Positions 1 to 9,585 of a stretch of 64,000 nucleotides of DNA are shown piece by piece. The first letter of the stretch is position 1. Every line of letters starts with the position of its first letter. The stretch is from Fasciola hepatica (taxonomy: Eukaryota; Platyhelminthes; Trematoda; Plagiorchiida; Fasciolidae): positions 1,309,501-1,373,500 of the forward strand of contig CANUEZ040000210.1 of the NCBI GenBank assembly GCA_948099385.1, read 5' to 3'. The position numbers and the translations under genes are program-made. The notes under the pieces are model-generated. The model saw nothing but the letters and a program-made list of their open reading frames with translations. It made no database searches and was not told the DNA's origin.

Positions 1-2
1 AT

Positions 3-1493
3 AGGTTAGGGTGCAATAAGGTAGGGAACCCCACGCCGGTCGCCGACTACAAACCACCATCGATCGATCTGCCTAGAGTGGAGTTAACGGTTTTCGACGG
101 GCGAGCTGAGCAATACTGCAAGTTTGTCAAGCAGTTCGAGACGTTCGTTGAAAATAAGGTAACCGACCCTGGGCAAAGGCTTCTTTACCTTACTCACTAC
201 TGCCGAGGCCGAGCAAGAGAAGCTATCGACGGGTGCACCATGCTCGACCCAGAACAAGGCTACACAAGGGCAAGAAAGATTCTGAGGGACTTGTTTGGCC
301 AACCTTTCAAAGTAACCCGTAACCTAATAGAGGGCGTGATGGCAGAGGCAAAGAGAACCAAGGGCGACGTCTACACCATGGCCGACCTGGTGATAAAGAT
401 GCAGAACTGCTCAATAGCCCTCGACCATTTAGGTTACAGGGCTGACCTAGACGCCATGCACACTTTGGAAGGCATAGTCCGTCACCTCTCTCCCGAACTA
501 CAGGGTCGGTGGGCGGAAGAAGCAGAACGGATAAGCCGAGGCGACAGAGAAGCCAACTTCGAAGACCTGACTGAATACTTAGACAGACAAACGAAGATAG
601 CTGACAGCAGATTTGGCCGACTCATCCGGGACTGCAACCGAGCAAACAAGCCCGGTACTAGCCAAGCCCAAACCCCTGTACGGGAACATCCAAAGTACCA
701 GCCTTGGACCAATACACACGTCATTTCACGAGATGCTACTACGAAACCAAATTGCAGATTCTGTGGTACTAGCCATGGCCTACCAGAATGCCCCAAGTTC
801 GGCAACACCACAATAGACGAACGGTGGGGAATGGCGAGGATGGCAGGAGCATGTTTTATCTGTCTCAACACCACGCACCGGGCAGCAGCCTGTAGAACAA
901 GGAATCGATGTGGTTACGAGGGCTGCACGGGCAGACACCATCGGCTGCTGCATCAGGCGAGAGTAACCATATCCGAGGCGAGTGCCAAGCCCAGCGTGAT
1001 TTGTTCAACTTCACAATCTGCCAGTAAACCGGTACGTTTAGGCGTAGTGGCCGTGGGAGTAGTGACTCCGACTGGGATAGTCAAGGCGTTGGCTTTCGTT
1101 GATAGTGGATCCGACACCACCTTAGTGAAAGAGCGGTTTGCCGACAAACACCAACTGGCTAAAGGTGCGACGTCGTTAGCAGTGAGCACGGTGGGCGGAA
1201 CACAGGTAATGACTGCCGGTAGATTAAGGCTGCAACTCATCTCTCTAGACACTAACGAGGAAATTGAACCAACGGAGGCATTCACGTTAGCGGATCTCCC
1301 CATGCGAGCACCAAGGTCGGTGAACGCAATCTTGACTCGGTGGCCCCACCTGCAGGATGTAACCGTTGTAGACTGGGAAGATGATGAAGTGGATCTCCTC
1401 ATCGGCTGCGACGTGCCAGAGGCGCATTGGGTGCTTGACCAGAGAGTGGGCGACCGCCAGGCACCTTATGCTGTACGCACGGTTCTGGGATGA
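3..1493 (+). CDS. BEL/Pao Gag-protease region, copy 1 (5' partial)
   Basis: The frame is already open at the window edge, and no ATG is needed near position 78, where the codon is GTG. In order: a capsid-like segment typical of Pao gag (starting around ELTVFDG at 78), Cys/His knuckles (CRFCGTSHGLPEC near 753-791, then CFICLNTTH and CRTRNRCGYEGC near 852-930), and a retroviral-type aspartic protease with the active-site triplet DSG near 1101-1109. Gag would package element RNA and the protease would cut the polyprotein. The frame ends at TGA 1491-1493, but the same frame continues directly into the RT region, so this TGA splits what is normally a continuous Gag-Pol. The complete N-terminus is seen in copy 2. 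Confidence 0.88.
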   Translation, partial: RLGCNKVGNPTPVADYKPPSIDLPRVELTVFDGRAEQYCKFVKQFETFVENKVTDPGQRLLYLTHYCRGRAREAIDGCTMLDPEQGYTRARKILRDLFGQPFKVTRNLIEGVMAEAKRTKGDVYTMADLVIKMQNCSIALDHLGYRADLDAMHTLEGIVRHLSPELQGRWAEEAERISRGDREANFEDLTEYLDRQTKIADSRFGRLIRDCNRANKPGTSQAQTPVREHPKYQPWTNTHVISRDATTKPNCRFCGTSHGLPECPKFGNTTIDERWGMARMAGACFICLNTTHRAAACRTRNRCGYEGCTGRHHRLLHQARVTISEASAKPSVICSTSQSASKPVRLGVVAVGVVTPTGIVKALAFVDSGSDTTLVKERFADKHQLAKGATSLAVSTVGGTQVMTAGRLRLQLISLDTNEEIEPTEAFTLADLPMRAPRSVNAILTRWPHLQDVTVVDWEDDEVDLLIGCDVPEAHWVLDQRVGDRQAPYAVRTVLG

Positions 1494-1832
1494 ATGTTAT
1501 ACGGTCCAGTAGGGGTACACGGTTCCGTGAATTACTTATCCGCCGAAACGGACCGCATAGAGTATCATCTGCAACGGCTGTATGAAAAGGAGTTTCATGA
1601 CATTGGAGACGAAAGACCGACGTTGTCTCAAGAGGATCACTTCGCTCTACAAACGGTGCGGCAAGGCACTAGAGGCCTCAAAAAACAGTTCGAGGTTCCC
1701 CTCCCATGGCGCACACCGGACGGCCCGTGGACTGACAACAGAAATTATGTTCTCCAACGATTACTACGACTAAAAGAACGCTTCATTCGAGACCAGAATC
1801 TGTGGGAACGATACGCGGATTTGATGAAGTGA
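1494..1832 (+). pseudogene. BEL/Pao linker between protease and RT, copy 1, bounded by two in-frame TGA codons
   Basis: A 112-codon block in the same frame as gag and pol, lying between TGA 1491-1493 and TGA 1830-1832. It contains the conserved stretch between protease and the RT palm seen in Pao elements (a charged helix around KEFHDIGDE, then PLPWRTPDGPWTDNRNY). An ATG directly follows the first TGA, but that is probably chance. The block is identical at protein level in copy 2. Either this is a recent pseudogene segment shared by descent, or the TGA codons are read through; sequence alone cannot tell. Confidence 0.8.
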
Positions 1833-4800
1833 AACGAGACCCTCGGTTACGTTGAAAAGGTGCCTGTTAACACCGACAGCAGAAGGGGTATCTGGTATCT
1901 GCCTCACCATCCGGTTATCAACCCCAAGAAACCCAATAAACTGCGGGTGGTTTTCGACTGTGCGGCCAAGTTCCAGGGCAAGTCGTTAAACGATCGCCTA
2001 CTACAGGGGCCTGACTGGACCACACCACTGATCGATGTTGTGTGCCGTTTCAGAGTGGGTAAAGTGGCTTTGTCTGCCGACATTAGGGAAATGTTCCATC
2101 AGGTGAAGATTCCGGTAGGAGAACGAGATGCTTTGCGTTTCCTGTGGTGGGAAGGGGGCGACCGGGACAACGCAGTGGTGAATTATAGGATGACCGTCCA
2201 CCCCTTCGGAGCCATATCGTCACCATTTTGTGCAAACTACGCCCTCCGAGAATCAGCGAACAAACATGGCGATCTAGTACATCGGACGGTGGTAGAAAGC
2301 GTCAGCAGGAACTTCTACGTCGACGACTACTTTGGGTCATTCGATGATGTGGAATCAGCTCTAGAGCAGTTCAGGGGTCTGACGAGATTGCTGGAAGAGG
2401 GCGGCTTCCATCTAACTAAATGGATGTCGAACGCTTCAGAAGTGCTGAAGGTCATCCCGTATCACGAAAAGGCCGAAAGGGTAAGAGATTTGGACGGCTC
2501 TCCACTTCCTATCGAGCGCACTTTAGGGATACAATGGGACGCGGAAACGGACGATGTTGTTTTCGAACTGAACGTTCCCGAGCTGCCAATAACCCGTCGT
2601 GGCATACTATCTGCCGTCTCAAGTTTGTTCGACCCGCTCGGTTTCGTCTCACCATGGCTGCTACCCGGGAAGATCTTGCTGCAGCGGCTGTGCCGTAAGA
2701 AAGTTGGTTGGGACCAGTCACTGGACCGAGGGGACCGGCTGGACTGGGAAGAATTTTTGAACACCTTGAAGAAATTAGGGGACATAAGAATCCCACGATG
2801 TTTGGCTCCTAGCCATACGACACGGACTGGAGAACTACATGCCTTTTCCGATGCATCCGAAGTCGGTTATGGAGCTGTGGTGTACGGACGATGGTGCGCA
2901 GGAGATGGACAATATACCACGAGGATCCTGTTCGCCAAAGCCCGCGTTGCCCCACTGAAGTCGGTCTCAATCCCACGCCTTGAACTCAGCGCAGCCGTGT
3001 TGGCAGTCAGGGTGGTGCAAGCTGTGAAGAGATGTTTCGATCTCTACATTTGGTCGGTGAGCTTCTGGACGGATTCAACGATAGTACTTTACTACATTAA
3101 CAACGTACGGAGCCGGTTTAGTACTTTCGTTGCTAACCGGCTCACGATTATCCACGATGAATCAGCCACGCACCAGTGGAGTCATGTCAGGTCTGGCGAT
3201 AATCCGGCCGACCTGTGCTCCCGAGGTGCGAACAACTTCAGGCAACTGGACACGTGGACGAGAGGGCCACACTTCCTGCAATTGCCCAAACAGGACTGGC
3301 CCGTGTTCGAATTAAAAACCCCTACGGAAGTGGAACTGGAGATCAAAGGCGTAGTGATAGCAACCAACGTCGTCGAAGCGTCGTCCATTCTATCGCGACT
3401 GGTCAGGTTTTCTTCCTGGATGAAGACGCTTCGTTCGCTAGTTTGGTTAACCCGGTTCAAGAGAAATTTACTAGTCATGAAAGGGCTACGTCCCTCAGGT
3501 CGGATACGGGTCGGCCCGATAGGTCCCGATGAGCTACAAGCGGCAGAGTATGATATTTTCAAAATGATACAACGCGAGGCTTTCGCCCAAGAACTCAAGA
3601 GGGCGGAAGAAGTGGGGCCGACCAATGAAGACATGCCATCTCCAAGAGGCGAGCTGAAGCGTTTAAACCCCAAACTCATCAACGGACTGCTGCGGGTGGA
3701 TGGTAGGCTGACCAACGCCCACCTGAACTTTGACACAAAGTATCCCATACTGATGCCTGCAAGACAACCTGTAGTAGAGCTAATGATTCAACACGTCCAC
3801 GCCATGGAGGGACATGCCGGGGAAAGTCACGTGACGAGCGTCATCCGAAAGCGTCTTTGGTTGTTGAGAGGACGAGAGACTGTAAAACGCGTAATACGAC
3901 GGTGTGTGCAATGCAGGAGACGCAATGCCACAGCAGGCAAACAACTCATGGCCCCACAACCAGGATGCAGGGTGACTACGGGCTGGTGGCCGTTCAGTGA
4001 CACCGGGTTGGACTATTTCGGGCCCTTGTGGATCAAGTGCGGGAAAAGATTAGAAAAGCGATACGGATGTATCATGACGTGCATGAAATCACGTGCGGTA
4101 CACCTAGAAGTCGCACATTCGATGACGACCGATTCGTTTCTACGGGCCTTGCAAATATTTATCAACCGAAGAGGCGTACCGGCCGATATATACTCAGATA
4201 ATGGATCGAACTTTGTGGGCGCTCAGCGGGAATTGCAGCGTTGGCACAAGAACATGAACACGGACGAACCGCAGGATCGAACCTTGGCCTACGGCATACG
4301 ATGGCATTTCAACCCCCCACAGGCCAGCCACCGAGGCGGCGTATGGGAACGCATGATCCGGTCCGCCAGAAGGATATTGCTGTCAATCATGGAGCAGCAG
4401 CCGCCTGACAACGAGACTCTGAACACCGTCATGACTGAGGTGGAGCGAATCCTGAACAACCGCCCCCTGGCTCCAGTATTGAACGGCGACCCCACCCACC
4501 TGGCGCTCACCCCGAACGACTTATTGACGTTAAGGTCGAACGAGGGTTTCCAAGGGCCGGTAAACCTTCGTGGGAGCTACCTCCACGGGTGGAAGCAAGC
4601 GAACTATCTGGCCAAGGTCTTCTGGAGGCGATGGCTACGGGAGTACCTACCGGCTTTGCAGACTCGACAGAAGTGGCTGGCCAAAACAAGACCATTCAAA
4701 GTTGGGGACGTGGTTATGATCGCCGACGAACGCGCACATTTCAGCGCTTGGTCCTTGGGAGTAGTTACGGAAACCATCAAAAGCACTGACGGAATGATAA

Positions 4801-4904
4801 GAACGGTGAAGGTGAAGACAGCTAACGGAGTGCTCATTCGTGACATACGCAGTATTAACCTACTCGAGAGCGAAGACGGAGGAGCTGATAACCCTGAGGC
4901 CTAG
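1833..4904 (+). CDS. BEL/Pao Pol: reverse transcriptase, RNase H, integrase, copy 1
   Basis: A 1,023-codon frame open from the second TGA to TAG 4902-4904. Counting residues from codon 1860: RT with a first catalytic Asp in LSADIREMFHQ (about 74) and YVDD at about 153-156; RNase H with HAFSDASEVGYG (327), RLELSAA and WTDST (405); integrase zinc finger with HVHAMEGHAGESH (645) and CVQC (682-685); integrase DDE core at LDYFGP (718), YSDNGSNFVGA (780) and GVWERM (E830); and the C-terminal Pao domain ending about 1005. Every catalytic residue I can check is present, so only the upstream TGA codons look damaging. There is no obvious start codon, as expected for part of a polyprotein. Confidence 0.93.
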   Translation, partial: NETLGYVEKVPVNTDSRRGIWYLPHHPVINPKKPNKLRVVFDCAAKFQGKSLNDRLLQGPDWTTPLIDVVCRFRVGKVALSADIREMFHQVKIPVGERDALRFLWWEGGDRDNAVVNYRMTVHPFGAISSPFCANYALRESANKHGDLVHRTVVESVSRNFYVDDYFGSFDDVESALEQFRGLTRLLEEGGFHLTKWMSNASEVLKVIPYHEKAERVRDLDGSPLPIERTLGIQWDAETDDVVFELNVPELPITRRGILSAVSSLFDPLGFVSPWLLPGKILLQRLCRKKVGWDQSLDRGDRLDWEEFLNTLKKLGDIRIPRCLAPSHTTRTGELHAFSDASEVGYGAVVYGRWCAGDGQYTTRILFAKARVAPLKSVSIPRLELSAAVLAVRVVQAVKRCFDLYIWSVSFWTDSTIVLYYINNVRSRFSTFVANRLTIIHDESATHQWSHVRSGDNPADLCSRGANNFRQLDTWTRGPHFLQLPKQDWPVFELKTPTEVELEIKGVVIATNVVEASSILSRLVRFSSWMKTLRSLVWLTRFKRNLLVMKGLRPSGRIRVGPIGPDELQAAEYDIFKMIQREAFAQELKRAEEVGPTNEDMPSPRGELKRLNPKLINGLLRVDGRLTNAHLNFDTKYPILMPARQPVVELMIQHVHAMEGHAGESHVTSVIRKRLWLLRGRETVKRVIRRCVQCRRRNATAGKQLMAPQPGCRVTTGWWPFSDTGLDYFGPLWIKCGKRLEKRYGCIMTCMKSRAVHLEVAHSMTTDSFLRALQIFINRRGVPADIYSDNGSNFVGAQRELQRWHKNMNTDEPQDRTLAYGIRWHFNPPQASHRGGVWERMIRSARRILLSIMEQQPPDNETLNTVMTEVERILNNRPLAPVLNGDPTHLALTPNDLLTLRSNEGFQGPVNLRGSYLHGWKQANYLAKVFWRRWLREYLPALQTRQKWLAKTRPFKVGDVVMIADERAHFSAWSLGVVTETIKSTDGMIRTVKVKTANGVLIRDIRSINLLESEDGGADNPEA

Positions 4905-5070
4905 TAAACCTTTTTCACGCCAGTAATCGAGGTGGATAAAGAAACACCATACATACCACACAATCTCCGTCAAACACGTTAAGGTGCTCGCGGTCCTTTC
5001 GTTGACATTACAGAAGGTTCTTTCCGATATGTGGTGATGAGTGCGATTCCATTATACATCCCGATACATA
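4905..5070 (+). other. 3' untranslated segment of BEL copy 1, up to the insertion point
   Basis: Non-coding tail of copy 1. It continues after the nested element at 11795-12344. It differs from the equivalent stretch of copy 2 (6009-6174) at three positions by my reading. The part around 4988-5060 is a diverged direct copy of 11957-12025 in the same untranslated region. Confidence 0.75.
5066..5070 (+). repeat. Target-site duplication ACATA (left)
   Basis: ACATA immediately precedes the nested element's LTR at 5071 and recurs immediately after its other LTR at 11790-11794. A 5-bp duplication is the usual length for BEL/Pao integration. Removing 5071-11789 plus one ACATA restores a continuous copy-1 untranslated region that matches copy 2. 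Confidence 0.9.
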
Positions 5071-5446
5071 TGTTACGAACGTTTCAGCAATGCGTAGCCA
5101 AATTCGCAACGGATCCCGAAATCAGAAGGCGATTATCCGTGATAATTCTACGATACTAGATTATTACAATAAACAATGACAAACAATATACAAACCTCAA
5201 TAATACGATCACAAAGACTCAACAACGAGAAACCGAATGGCAGCGTGTGAGCAGACAGCACGTGCGTCACGCAGGTCCTGAACAAGGATGTGCCAAAATA
5301 GCGCTCTGGGCGCGAACAAACAACAATTGGTCCAGAAAAACAACCAGTTCCTAAAGACAAGTCAATAGTGTATGGAAATGAGTGATGTTGGGAAAAACAC
5401 TGAATCGCGAGGGAAAAAGGGGGATTTTCCACGACCGGCTGTTACA
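5071..5446 (-). repeat. 3' LTR of BEL copy 2
   Basis: 376 bp, TG...CA ended in element orientation, nearly the same as 11413-11789 and 12345-12720. A purine-rich tract abuts it on the internal side. The other side abuts the ACATA duplication. Confidence 0.92.
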
Positions 5447-5466
5447 CCGCCCACCAAAATTCTCCT
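5447..5466 (-). promoter_or_regulatory. Polypurine tract of BEL copy 2
   Basis: On the minus strand the 20 nt before the 3' LTR read AGGAGAATTTTGGTGGGCGG, a purine/T-rich tract placed where LTR elements prime plus-strand synthesis. The same tract precedes the copy-1 LTR at 12325-12344. Confidence 0.65.
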
Positions 5467-6174
5467 GGATCCTTAGCAAAGTCAAAGGTTCGGTATAAAG
5501 GTACTGATTCTTCCTACCTGCCTAGGCCCTGCTGTCAGTGCGCGCGTCTAATGCTCGTCGTCAACGTTCTACTACTGGTCGCACCTAATACACTGGATAC
5601 ATAGATGTGAGGCTAGTCTACATCTTCCACAAGACCAAATGACCGATGGCGGGCGTGAATGGTCACATAGACGTTGTCCTCGTAAGGGGCCGTCTGGTCC
5701 TGGATGTACGTGCTTGAGTGTGTGTAAGTGTGCGTGTGTGTGTGTGTGCGTGTGTGTGCGTGTGTGTGTGTGTGCCAAGGTTACAATGAAATCACAGGTA
5801 TGACTACACATCAAAGGAGGACTTTCTGCAATGTCAACAAAAGACCGCGTGGCAAGAAAACGAGTAAAATGTAGCATGTGTGTGTGACCTGAGCTCCGCT
5901 ACTTCCACATATGCAAGGGGCATTCGGTAGCGTCAACAAAAGGCAAACAAAGAACACTGTCACATGTATGATGGGTTTACGGGATGTAGAGTGCGTCGTG
6001 CATGCGTGTATGTATCGGGGCGTATAATGGAATCGCATTCATCACCACATATCGGAAAGAACCTTCTGTAATGTCAACGAAAGGACCGCGAGCACCTTAA
6101 CGTGTTTGACGGAGATTGTGTGGTATGTATGGTGTTTCTTTATCCACCTCGATTACTGGCGTGAAAAAGGTTTA
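5467..6174 (-). other. 3' untranslated region of BEL copy 2
   Basis: About 0.7 kb between the pol stop and the polypurine tract, without a long conserved frame. It contains degenerate direct repeats around a TTTTGTTGAC core and a TG microsatellite. The equivalent copy-1 sequence is split between 4905-5070 and 11795-12344. Confidence 0.75.
5719..5775. repeat. TG microsatellite inside the copy 2 untranslated region
   Basis: Interrupted (TG)n with GCG variants. The equivalent tract in copy 1 is the CA run at about 12026-12073. The two differ in length and interruptions. Confidence 0.9.
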
Positions 6175-9100
6175 CTAGGCCTCAGGGTTATCAGCTTCTC
6201 CGTCTTCGCTCTCGAGTAGGTTAATACTGCGTATGTCACGAATGAGCACTCCGTTAGCTGTCTTCACCTTCACCGTTCTTATCATTCCGTCAGTGCTTTT
6301 GATGGTTTCCGTAACTACTCCCAAGGACCAAGCGCTGAAATGTGCGCGTTCGTCGGCGATCATAACCACGTCCCCAACTTTGAATGGTCTTGTTTTGGCC
6401 AGCCACTTCTGTCGAGTCTGCAAAGCCGGTAGGTACTCCCGTAGCCATCGCCTCCAGAAGACCTTGGCCAGATAGTTCGCTTGCTTCCACCCGTGGAGGT
6501 AGCTCCCACGAAGGTTTACCGGCCCTTGGAAACCCTCGTTCGACCTTAACGTCAATAAGTCGTTCGGGGTGAGCGCCAGGTGGGTGGGGTCGCCGTTCAA
6601 TACTGGAGCCAGGGGGCGGTTGTTCAGGATTCGCTCCACCTCAGTCATGACGGTGTTCAGAGTCTCGTTGTCAGGCGGCTGCTGCTCCATGATTGACAGC
6701 AATATCCTTCTGGCGGACCGGATCATGCGTTCCCATACGCCGCCTCGGTGGCTGGCCTGTGGGGGGTTGAAATGCCATCGTATGCCGTAGGCCAAGGTTC
6801 GATCCTGCGGTTCGTCCGTGTTCATGTTCTTGTGCCAACGCTGCAATTCCCGCTGAGCGCCCACAAAGTTCGATCCATTATCTGAGTATATATCGGCCGG
6901 TACGCCTCTTCGGTTGATAAATATTTGCAAGGCCCGTAGAAACGAATCGGTCGTCATCGAATGTGCGACTTCTAGGTGTACCGCACGTGATTTCATGCAC
7001 GTCATGATACATCCGTATCGCTTTTCTAATCTTTTCCCGCACTTGATCCACAAGGGCCCGAAATAGTCCAACCCGGTGTCACTGAACGGCCACCAGCCCG
7101 TAGTCACCCTGCATCCTGGTTGTGGGGCCATGAGTTGTTTGCCTGCTGTGGCATTGCGTCTCCTGCATTGCACACACCGTCGTATTACGCGTTTTACAGT
7201 CTCTCGTCCTCTCAACAACCAAAGACGCTTTCGGATGACGCTCGTCACGTGACTTTCCCCGGCATGTCCCTCCATGGCGTGGACGTGTTGAATCATTAGC
7301 TCTACTACAGGTTGTCTTGCAGGCAGCAGTATGGGATACTTTGTGTCAAAGTTCAGGTGGGCGTTGGTCAGCCTACCATCCACCCGCAGCAGTCCGTTGA
7401 TGAGTTTGGGGTTTAAACGCTTCAGCTCGCCTCTTGGAGATGGCATGTCTTCATTGGTCGGCCCCACTTCTTCCGCCCTCTTGAGTTCTTGGGCGAAAGC
7501 CTCGCGTTGTATCATTCTGAAAATATCATACTCTGCCGCTTGTAGCTCATCGGGACCTATCGGGCCGACCCATATCCGACCTGAGGGACGTGGCCCTTTC
7601 ATGACTAGTAAATTTCTCTTGAACCGGGTTAACCAAACTAGCGAACGAAGCGTCTTCATCCAGGAAGAAAACCTGACCAGTCGCGATAGAATGGACGACG
7701 CTTCGACGACATTGGTTGCTATCACTACGCCTTTGATCTCCAGTTCCACTTCCGTAGGGGTTTTTAATTCGAACACGGGCCAGTCCTGTTTGGGCAATTG
7801 CAGGAAGTGTGGCCCTCTCGTCCACGTGTCCAGTTGCCTGAAGTTGTTCGCACCTCGGGAGCACAGGTCGGCCGGATTATCGCCAGACCTGACATGACTC
7901 CACTGGTGCGTGGCTGATTCATCGTGGATAATCGTGAGCCGGTTAGCAACGAAAGTACTAAACCGGCTCCGTACGTTGTTAATGTAGTAAAGTACTATCG
8001 TTGAATCCGTCCAGAAGCTCACCGACCAAATGTAGAGATCGAAACATCTCTTCACAGCTTGCACCACCCTGACTGCCAACACGGCTGCGCTGAGTTCAAG
8101 GCGTGGGATTGAGACCGACTTCAGTGGGGCAACGCGGGCTTTGGCGAACAGGATCCTCGTGGTATATTGTCCATCTCCTGCGCACCATCGTCCGTACACC
8201 ACAGCTCCATAACCGACTTCGGATGCATCGGAAAAGGCATGTAGTTCTCCAGTCCGTGTCGTATGGCTAGGAGCCAAACATCGTGGGATTCTTATGTCCC
8301 CTAATTTCTTCAAGGTGTTCAAAAATTCTTCCCAGTCCAGCCGGTCCCCTCGGTCCAGTGACTGGTCCCAACCAACTTTCTTACGGCACAGCCGCTGCAG
8401 CAAGATCTTCCCGGGTAGCAGCCATGGTGAGACGAAACCGAGCGGGTCGAACAAACTTGAGACGGCAGATAGTATGCCACGACGGGTTATTGGCAGCTCG
8501 GGAACGTTCAGTTCGAAAACAACATCGTCCGTTTCCGCGTCCCATTGTATCCCTAAAGTGCGCTCGATAGGAAGTGGAGAGCCGTCCAAATCTCTTACCC
8601 TTTCGGCCTTTTCGTGATACGGGATGACCTTCAGCACTTCTGAAGCGTTCGACATCCATTTAGTTAGATGGAAGCCGCCCTCTTCCAGCAATCTCGTCAG
8701 ACCCCTGAACTGCTCTAGAGCTGATTCCACATCATCGAATGACCCAAGGTAGTCGTCGACGTAGAAGTTCCTGCTGACGCTTTCTACCACCGTCCGATGT
8801 ACTAGATTGCCATGTTTGTTCGCTGATTCTCGGAGGGCGTAGTTTGCACAAAATGGTGACGATATGGCTCCGAAGGGGTGGACGGTCATCCTATAATTCA
8901 CCACTGCGTTGTCCCGGTCGCCCCCTTCCCACCACAGGAAACGCAAAGCATCTCGTTCTCCTACCGGAATCTTCACCTGATGGAACATTTCCCTAATGTC
9001 GGCAGACAAAGCCACTTTACCCACTCTGAAACGGCACACAACATCGATCAGTGGTGTGGTCCAGTCAGGCCCCTGTAGTAGGCGATCGTTTAACGACTTG

Positions 9101-9246
9101 CCCTGGAACTTGGCCGCACAGTCGAAAACCACCCGCAGTTTATTGGGTTTCTTGGGGTTGATAACCGGATGGTGAGGCAGATACCAGATACCCCTTCTGC
9201 TGTCGGTGTTAACAGGCACCTTTTCAACGTAACCGAGGGTCTCGTT
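6175..9246 (-). CDS. BEL/Pao Pol: RT, RNase H, integrase, copy 2
   Basis: Mirror copy of 1833-4904, open from the second TGA (9249-9247) to the stop at 6175-6177. RT YVDD, the RNase H acidic residues, the integrase zinc finger and the DDE triad are all present. It differs from copy 1 at seven of 1,014 residues (numbering from 9219): N for D at 137, L for F at 157, P for L at 542, W for R at 550, R for K at 568, L for M at 632 and E for G at 1008. None hits a catalytic residue. Confidence 0.93.
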   Translation of the reverse strand, partial: NETLGYVEKVPVNTDSRRGIWYLPHHPVINPKKPNKLRVVFDCAAKFQGKSLNDRLLQGPDWTTPLIDVVCRFRVGKVALSADIREMFHQVKIPVGERDALRFLWWEGGDRDNAVVNYRMTVHPFGAISSPFCANYALRESANKHGNLVHRTVVESVSRNFYVDDYLGSFDDVESALEQFRGLTRLLEEGGFHLTKWMSNASEVLKVIPYHEKAERVRDLDGSPLPIERTLGIQWDAETDDVVFELNVPELPITRRGILSAVSSLFDPLGFVSPWLLPGKILLQRLCRKKVGWDQSLDRGDRLDWEEFLNTLKKLGDIRIPRCLAPSHTTRTGELHAFSDASEVGYGAVVYGRWCAGDGQYTTRILFAKARVAPLKSVSIPRLELSAAVLAVRVVQAVKRCFDLYIWSVSFWTDSTIVLYYINNVRSRFSTFVANRLTIIHDESATHQWSHVRSGDNPADLCSRGANNFRQLDTWTRGPHFLQLPKQDWPVFELKTPTEVELEIKGVVIATNVVEASSILSRLVRFSSWMKTLRSLVWLTRFKRNLLVMKGPRPSGRIWVGPIGPDELQAAEYDIFRMIQREAFAQELKRAEEVGPTNEDMPSPRGELKRLNPKLINGLLRVDGRLTNAHLNFDTKYPILLPARQPVVELMIQHVHAMEGHAGESHVTSVIRKRLWLLRGRETVKRVIRRCVQCRRRNATAGKQLMAPQPGCRVTTGWWPFSDTGLDYFGPLWIKCGKRLEKRYGCIMTCMKSRAVHLEVAHSMTTDSFLRALQIFINRRGVPADIYSDNGSNFVGAQRELQRWHKNMNTDEPQDRTLAYGIRWHFNPPQASHRGGVWERMIRSARRILLSIMEQQPPDNETLNTVMTEVERILNNRPLAPVLNGDPTHLALTPNDLLTLRSNEGFQGPVNLRGSYLHGWKQANYLAKVFWRRWLREYLPALQTRQKWLAKTRPFKVGDVVMIADERAHFSAWSLGVVTETIKSTDGMIRTVKVKTANGVLIRDIRSINLLESEDGEADNPEA

Positions 9247-9585
9247 TCACTTCATCAAATCCGCGTATCGTTCCCACAGATTCTGGTCTCGAATGAAGCG
9301 TTCTTTTAGTCGTAGTAATCGTTGGAGAACATAATTTCTGTTGTCAGTCCACGGGCCGTCCGGTGTGCGCCATGGGAGGGGAACCTCGAACTGTTTTTTG
9401 AGGCCTCTAGTGCCTTGCCGCACCGTTTGTAGAGCGAAGTGATCCTCTTGAGACAACGTCGGTCTTTCGTCTCCAATGTCATGAAACTCCTTTTCATACA
9501 GCCGTTGCAGATGATACTCTATGCGGTCCGTTTCGGCGGATAAGTAATTCACGGAACCGTGTACCCCTACTGGACCGTATAACAT
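9247..9585 (-). pseudogene. BEL/Pao linker between protease and RT, copy 2, bounded by two in-frame TGA codons
   Basis: Same 112-codon block as 1494-1832, with an identical protein and identical TGA codons at both ends (9588-9586 and 9249-9247). Sharing both stops with copy 1 means they predate the split of the two copies, or were spread by conversion, or are tolerated by readthrough. Confidence 0.8.

Larger units (their letters stand above)
1..5070 (+). mobile_element. BEL/Pao LTR retrotransposon copy 1, internal region (5' end outside window)
   Basis: This is the host copy of a nested pair. It carries Gag-like, aspartic protease, Pao-type RT, RNase H and integrase domains in one reading frame, the usual BEL/Pao order. 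The window opens about 335 nt downstream of where the 5' LTR should end, judged from the second copy. The copy is interrupted at 5070 by the second element and resumes after the ACATA target duplication at 11795, ending with its own 3' LTR at 12345-12720. Positions 1-5070 align without indels to the complement of 6009-11078 (coordinates sum to 11079). Confidence 0.93.

Noticed and set aside
78..80. Start of Gag at position 78.
   Set aside because: The codon is GTG and the frame is open to the window edge. Copy 2 shows that the protein begins about 124 codons upstream at an ATG.
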